Shown here piece by piece: positions 33,320 through 38,884 of a stretch of 38,884 nucleotides of DNA. The first letter of the stretch is position 1, and each line of letters starts with the position of its first letter. A program made the position numbers and the translations under genes. The notes under the pieces were generated by a model. That model was not told where the DNA came from. It made no database searches and saw only the letters and a program-made list of their open reading frames with translations. Source of the DNA: Tulasnella sp. 424 (lineage: Eukaryota; Basidiomycota; Agaricomycetes; Cantharellales; Tulasnellaceae); the NCBI GenBank assembly GCA_019633425.1, contig WSUB01000265.1:767-39650 (forward strand), in the 5' to 3' direction.

Positions 33320-34552
33320 TTAGATGATATCGATTCTCCAGGTAATTTCTGAGAAGAAGGCGAGACCATGGGGTCAGCAGTTCATCGAATGCGAAGCAGC
33401 GATCTGCCTACCCCCAACGTTAGACGTCGAACGTATGTGACTCTTCACCATATACTGTCCTGGGGATGCCCGCGTATAATTCGGGACGTTGGCCGCCCTG
33501 TCATAGATGAACTCCGTTATGGAGTGTGCGTCAGAGATTAAACCCAAGGGTGAGACAGAACGGGATCCTATATTTCGACTGGAAAGCATAGCTGGAATGG
33601 AGTAATGGCAGTGGTTGGTACTCGCTCTGCACAATAAGCAACCCAGCCTCACAGAATTTCTTGGGGGCAAGTATGTTATGCCAAAAGCTGATTTGAACCT
33701 TCCCGTAATTGACGCTGTAAACGAAGCCTATTCGGTACCTTCGAGTGTAAGACATATATATATTAGATTCGGAAGTTCGGTGTGAGTGTTCTCCACAATG
33801 CATGTTCGCTTACCCCTTTGCGCGACTTGAGGCGATTGTTATCAAAGGCCGATTTTTGGCAGTAGAGATGGCGGGGTGGTCATCCAGATCAATTTTCGCT
33901 TCTAAGAGCATATGGTGCCCTGGACTCCGGATCGTGCCACCGTAGTCGGACTCAATGTACAACGAGTGCACGGTAATTTGAGGATGCACGGTAACCTGAG
34001 GATATTGAACCTATACGGTTATTTCCGTTGAGCGTATACGAGGAAAGTTGATATGGACTACTTACGGGGAACGACGTAGGGTTAGGGCTGGGACTTAGAT
34101 TGAATGAAGGTGTTGGGGGCGGTGTATCGGCAACAGTCTGAAGTCCATCTTCCTCCCACCGAGTTGTTGAGCGACAAACTAACTATAAAGCAGAGAATTA
34201 TTGGCATATTTTTGACGATTCGTGGGCTGATACTTACTCCTCCGCTCCTTAACGGTCCTGGAAATCGAAATGCCATAATGTCGCGAATCCGATCCCAGTC
34301 TTCCGTCAGGACTGGGTGAAGACCTTCGTAGTAGCGCAAGGCAGGGCCATAAAGATGCGCTGGTAGAAGATCTTCCATACGAGGAGAAGTTGCTGAGGGA
34401 TCGCCAGTCCAGTTCCAATCCGAGTGATCCCGCAATTCTTGAGCAAAGTCTAAAAATGATATTGAGCCATCCTTCCCGTCAAATATGGGAGGATGAGAGA
34501 CGAAGATTATAGGAGCAGTAGCTTGAGGCAGCGATTGGAGGTGGTTGAACAT
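33320..34552 (-). CDS. Gag-array gene III
   Basis: Six exons, 302 residues: 34238-34552, 34066-34182, 33814-33995, 33653-33738, 33412-33591 and 33320-33348. Gag-like domain: IFDGKDGSISFLDFAQELRD, LYGPALRYYEGLHPVLTEDW, FRFPGPLRSGG. The linker exon reads LVCRSTTRWEEDGLQTVADT then a Pro/Ser run. The C-terminal region has ITVHSLYIESDYGGTIRSPG, LDDHPAISTAKNRPLITI, YRIGFVYSVNYG, ILAPKKF, SPGQYMVKSHIRSTS and the terminal exon EITWRIDII. The 36-nt microexon of genes I, II and IV is missing: only a 70-nt intron separates the linker exon from the GGT exon. A short tandem repeat lies at that acceptor. Confidence 0.7.
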
Positions 34553-35306
34553 CCTCTGGTGGTGGTTGGAAATTCGAAATAAAGAACAGGGAACACTGAC
34601 GAACTGTTTTTGAGACGGGCTATGAGTCACACGTCCCTCCGTCCGAATAGTCCTGCAGGATCACATGAGAACGCCATGAGGACGTGTTAGAATATCCAGT
34701 GCCAAAGAGCACTACAATAATTCATGATATCTCAGTGTAGGTATTCGTTAACCGTTGAGGCCCAATCCCGAAGCCCAAAATCACCTGGACTTGGATGAAG
34801 CTCTGAACTTAGGAAAACTATGAGGGGTTGAAGTTGCAGGGGCTGTGTAGTGTCTTTGGAGCCACCCACACAGCCTTCAGAGCCGGTTTCCGTGGCGACG
34901 GGTAATTTGGTTACGCGGCAACTCCTTGTTGGTTCAACGCCAAAGATTTAGGATTGAAACCTCTCACGGAGACAAATTTATCCTGTTATTTGGATACCTG
35001 TGGAAAGCTTCCGCATCAGTCGTTACTTACTGTTCACGCTGTTCACGGTGCAAGTGGTTGAAGAAAATCAGACGCTACACCAGCAGAGAGGACGTTCACC
35101 GGGAATTGTAAGCCTAATGGTTTCTGCCGCGGAATTGGAAAAACACGTGAGACACGTTTGGTGACACCGTCTACCCTTCTAGTACAAGTTCATAGTCTCA
35201 TCCTGAACGGTAACAGAATAGGGATGGGTCAGACCACAGGAGCAGGGCCAGAGGATCTGTGAACGTCACCTAGCGACACCAAACTCACTTTCAGTTGTTA
35301 AACTAA
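34553..35306. other. Spacer between Gag-array genes III and II
   Basis: No gene recognised on either strand. Confidence 0.5.
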
Positions 35307-36739
35307 TCACAACAGCTGGATTTTCCATGTCACGACTACGCAAATCGCAAAATACCCTTAGGCATAGACATGCTGTGTCATCATTACGAACCTCACCTCC
35401 GAATTGCTCCCGTTCCCTTTGATAATACGACGTTGACTGCCTCAACCTTATCGAGCTCTTGATAACGTATGTTCCTGGGCTGACCCAGTTCGTGGACCAT
35501 TTAGAGAGAAAGTCGGATATAGGGAACGTCTCCGTGGCCATCCCCACGGGTGAGGCCAGACGCTTGCCTAGTCCTCGACTGTAGATAAGCTCTAAAATCA
35601 TTTGATCAGTCTTATTCGAAACGGCTTGGGAGGAGGGAATTTTAGACGTGCTGGACTGCTTTGGCGCAAGTACGTCGTGGCAGAAGTCTATGTCTACCTC
35701 TCCGCAATGTACGGTATAGACGAATCCGACCCAATAACTAATCCCACAAGTGGCGGACGTTAGAGTGTTTGTCAGTGTAAAAGGAGAGAACTGAGATGAT
35801 ATGGAGCTCAACTTTACGGCTTGGTTCGCGGGGAAGATAGCCGATGGGGGTTTCTTGGCCGCTCCGACTCCTGTTGTCCCATCACTCAAGTCAAGCGTCG
35901 TTATTCTAGTCGTACTTGTGGGATTCCAATTTGTCCCTCCATTGACTCGCTCAATTATCAAGCAGTGGATCGTTAGTGCAGGTCCCTAGAACATCGCATT
36001 CGTGAACCTAGCAAGGTGAGAGAGGCGCTCGAGCAACTCACAGAGTGGACCGGAATGGAGGATTTGCGGCCCAAGGTCAAAGAAGATACTCGAAAGGTGT
36101 TTCTCAGGTTTGTAAGGTATTTGGAGGTCCTCTGAGTGGGTTGATACTTAGAAAATGGGAGCCCGTAACACTGAAGACCAATGCTTACCTTCCCTGCAGT
36201 TTTGGCATCTGGTTCTCCCTCCTCCTAGAAGAAATTTGGTCAAACCATCCACAAGCGCTCAATCCCATGCTTACATAGATGATCCCACTCGGCGGGAGAG
36301 CCATACGTGAAGGGCTCATCGGCGGGACCTCGGGCCAGGTAGGGAGCCCGGTTTGATCCTGCTGGGTTGGAGAACGTTGAATGACCTGGTCGGTACAAGA
36401 AAACTTCAGCCATGCAGCACCGTTTCTGCAGCATTACGTAGTCCGAGATACCCCTCCGCTTCGTGTGGTTCCTGGGAATCGCCAAACCAGAGCGTCTAGA
36501 AGTTGCTTAGAGTCTTGTTGGCACTCGACGTCGAGACCTTCGTAATATCGAAGGGCTTCTCCGTAAAGACGGGATGGGACCAGATCTTCCATGTTACTGT
36601 GGCCGATAGACACAATCAGGGCGATCCAATCAGGCGACCACGCGACCCGGCGTAGAAATTCCGTGAAGGAGAGCGACTGGTCGCTCCCGTCGAAAATAAG
36701 TGGAACACTTTGCAATTGACCGTCATTGCTGGAGAGCAT
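35307..36739 (-). CDS. Gag-array gene II (internal introns read through)
   Basis: Gag-like exon 36452-36739 (IFDGSDQSLSFTEFLRRVAW, LYGEALRYYEGLDVECQQDS), linker exon 36275-36385 (VIQRSPTQQDQTGLPTWPEV), 36-nt microexon 36189-36224, one long exon 35397-35985 and terminal exon 35307-35335 (VTWKIQLL). The model gives 350 residues. The long exon covers three exons of its neighbours (LTIHCLIIERVNGGT, YWVGFVYTVHCGEVDIDF, SPGTYVIKSSIRLRQS). The two intervening stretches keep the frame open and lack in-phase donors, so they appear to be coding here, making this the longest member. The donor after the Gag exon is a weak GTATCT. Confidence 0.65.
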
Positions 36740-37365
36740 GCTTCACGGGCTGCGGTGCAGGTCGGATGATTCGCTGATAGAGCCGGCGCAATGGACAAAT
36801 GTATTTGCAAAAGAAGGCCATCGTCGGAGTTGAATTCGACGAGGGAGAACTTGGCGGTCGTCATTCCCGGGGTCAGACCGAATCGGTCGCGCGACCGATT
36901 TTCTCGCTTACGTGAGCAGACCGATTGTGACCGATTTCGGCCAATCACAACGTTCCGTGGCACCCTTGACGAAGTTAAGAACATCCTCTGACGTAATCGA
37001 AAGTTATTTGTGGTTGTTTTGCCGTTGCCAAGCTTTTCAAGCCATTCCTGGCCGATACGGCTGGTTCAAGATGGCGATGAGGTTCTCGGCAGAATAGTTT
37101 GTGACTTGGCTGCGTGTTCAAGCTACTCCTTGGTTTACCAACCTTGGACGGCAGCGAGCGCTGCTTCGACAGTGAGGCATTCCTCAATCGAGGTGGAGAT
37201 ACAAAGAGAGATTTTATAGCGAGCCATGTTGTGTGTAAGAAGAGGAAACGATCGGTTGACTGTGCGGTGTTATACGGTCTAGGCGGCGATGGAAGTCCCT
37301 GGACCTCGGTTATTGCACTTCATATGATGCCTGTCCAGCTGAGCTCCCGAACAGGGAGACTCCAA
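36740..37365. other. Spacer upstream of Gag-array gene II
   Basis: Holds the palindrome at 36881-36900 with further GACCGATT copies. No gene seen. Confidence 0.5.
36881..36936. promoter_or_regulatory. Perfect 20-bp palindrome plus GACCGATT repeats
   Basis: AATCGGTCGCGCGACCGATT at 36881-36900 equals its own reverse complement. GACCGATT recurs at 36919-36926 and 36929-36936, all about 140-200 nt upstream of the gene II ATG. It could be a transcription-factor site cluster, though chance in one copy cannot be excluded. Confidence 0.35.
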
Positions 37366-38804
37366 CTAAATAACTTCTATCCTCCAGGTTATTTCTAAAC
37401 ATTGGGGCGATGAGTTTGTGTGATTATTCCCAGGAATTAGATCGAAATCAGGATATCCCACCTACCTCCCAATCGGCGCCTGTCTGTTGAGTATGCCCCA
37501 GCCTCCGTCGAGGTGAGATGACTATTTATAATATATTTCCCAGGAGCAGCTTTCCAGCTTCCTGTAAAGGATAGGCGATGATCGGTGAAATCTGTGAGAG
37601 GAATTGCCTCCTTAAATTGCCGGGTTGGTGAGACGATGTGCTCGCCCATTAGCCGCGTGTAACGATTTCCTGATATAGAATCAGAGCTTCGTTAATATCA
37701 ATTGATTCTAAGAAGGGAGTCAAATGTAACTTTACTTCGAGCTTTGGGGCTCAGAACTCTGTGACGGAAATCGATACTACACCTCCCGTAATGAACTGTA
37801 TATATATATCCCACACTACACCTTGAGAATTAGCAAAGGCGGGTCAGCATAGAGTTACGTTGTTGACCACGTTTGGGAGTAGGGCACGAACCGGCCGGCG
37901 GCATTGCCTCCTTCAATCGTCAACAGAGGTATGTATTTGGCTGACGTTAACGCTTTGTGGTCCTGTAGATCCACCTTCACTTCGATGATAGTGTATCCAG
38001 GCTCCTGCGCTGTCCCCTCGCGTACGAATTCAATAAAAAATGAGTGAACTGTAGTTTGAGGTTCCTTGAGTAGGATAGTTTTCAGCAAGTAAGTAGCTCA
38101 ATACGACCAGAAGAAAGGCGGGAGCCCTAACCAGATGAGTGAAAAGAGGTACTCGAAGCTTGTCCTTCAGAGTTTTCAATGAGATTGAAGGTATCTGAGT
38201 GATGCCATACACGGTGAAAACCCGGTGAGCGAGCTGAATAATCACAGTTCCCTGGCGCTCACCTTGTATCCCAAGACACTGCCGAATAGCCCTTCCTTCT
38301 GTTGAGCATAATTAGCGCAACCGTTGTAACGGGTTTTTGTCTTCGCTTACTTCTGGTTCGGGGGCTGGAACTGCCAATTTCGATGACGTAAGAGGTGGCG
38401 CCTCAGCCAAAGTCGGGAGGCCATCCTCGTCCCATTGAGTAGTGGACGGGTGAACGATCTAGGAGTCGAAGCATCGTGATCTTTATGTCAAAATTGGTCT
38501 TGTAATGCAGAATTCGACTAACCCCTGAGCTTTGAAAACCTGCTCCAGGAAATCTGCTAGCCATTGCATCTCGTAACCGACTCCAATCGTCCTGACAGTC
38601 TTGATCGAGGCCCTCGTAATACCGCAAGGCTTCACCGTACAGGTGAGTCGGGACAATATGTCCGATACCCTCCGAAAGCAGAAAAGTAGCCGAGTCGGCC
38701 CGGTCTGACGACTCCTCAAGTCGTCGGACAAACTCCAAAAACGAAACAGATTCCCCGGTGCCGTCGAAAACGATGGGTTGAGCAGTGGAGGCGTTGGGTA
38801 GCAT
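37366..38804 (-). CDS. Gag-array gene I
   Basis: Best-resolved member: seven exons, 305 residues (38523-38804, 38351-38458, 38263-38298, 37892-38064, 37736-37821, 37466-37669, 37366-37394), intron phases 0,0,0,2,1,1. Gag-like domain at residues 1-94 (IVFDGTGESVSFLEFVRRLE, LYGEALRYYEGLDQDCQDDW, LRDAMASRFPGA). The linker is IVHPSTTQWDEDGLPTLAEA plus a Pro-rich run, then the microexon KEGLFGSVLGYK. The C-terminal region, about 165 residues, is rich in predicted strands: TTVHSFFIEFVREGTAQEPG, VDLQDHKALTSAKYIPLLTI, YIYTVHYGRCSIDFRHRVLS, APGKYIINSHLTSTE, and last EITWRIEVI. No zinc knuckle, protease or polymerase is present. No signal peptide or membrane segment is seen. Function unknown. Confidence 0.75.
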
Positions 38805-38884
38805 TATATCCCCGCTACTTTAGTAGAGGGTCTCTTAAGGAGGGGGTTTGGGGGAGGAGCTCCTTAACGACACCACACGTGATT

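Noticed and set aside
30839..38804. Ricin-type lectin identity for the array's C-terminal region
   Set aside because: The SPGxYxIxS phrase resembles beta-trefoil lectin strands, but no QxW motif or threefold repeat is present.
1..38884. CRISPR arrays, rRNA genes or prokaryotic operons
   Set aside because: No regularly spaced short repeats or rRNA-like sequence. All confident genes are spliced eukaryotic genes.

Overview
The window is nuclear DNA of a filamentous fungus, most likely a basidiomycete of the Agaricomycetes. The genes carry many short introns (about 60-120 nt, GT..AG) with some very small exons. There are expanded families of F-box proteins, and conserved single-copy eukaryotic genes lie between them. 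No organism name can be read from the sequence. Exon models below were built by hand from reading frame, splice signals and comparison between copies.

Layout. (1) 1-5801: a roughly 3-kb direct segmental duplication. Each unit holds a minus-strand F-box gene (580-1787 and 3540-4702) and, at its right end, the promoter and first exon of RPC31. Only the right-hand RPC31 is intact. (2) 5658-9382: a housekeeping island. RPC31 (RNA polymerase III subunit, +) converges on NDUFS5 (complex I Cx9C subunit, -). NDUFS5 is divergent from a GET5/UBL4-like gene (+) across a 225-nt shared promoter. (3) 9885-26099: a same-strand array of seven F-box genes (A-G). Six are two-exon genes of 327-340 residues with one phase-0 intron at a fixed place. 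The seventh (E) is only the first exon. All share an upstream motif about 50 nt before the ATG. Two array units carry decaying pieces of the GET5 3' end, so the array grew from the GET5/F-box-A neighbourhood. (4) 15968-20147: a block nested inside the F-box array with a gene for a protein having two Gag-like domains (18035-19209), a nonsense-mutated copy of it (15968-17166) and the tail of a third copy. (5) 27906-29084: a secreted CE4 polysaccharide (chitin) deacetylase. (6) 30030-38804: a minus-strand tandem array of five small genes. Each starts with a Gag-like domain, followed by a proline-rich linker and an unassigned, probably beta-rich C-terminal domain.

The last array is the most unusual part. 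Four members resolve into complete genes: three of 302-305 residues with nearly the same exon phases, and one of 350 residues that reads through two of the introns. Each ends in a 29-nt terminal exon encoding a T-W motif. No protease, reverse transcriptase, integrase or LTR is visible. This suggests a domesticated, host-like gene family built on a retroelement Gag fold and amplified in tandem, rather than live transposons. The double-Gag genes in block 4 have a similar Gag, linker and GGT..PG layout and may be relatives. Function is unknown.

The assembly contains one 92-base run of N (14204-14295) flanked by identical sequence, probably an unmerged contig overlap rather than biology.
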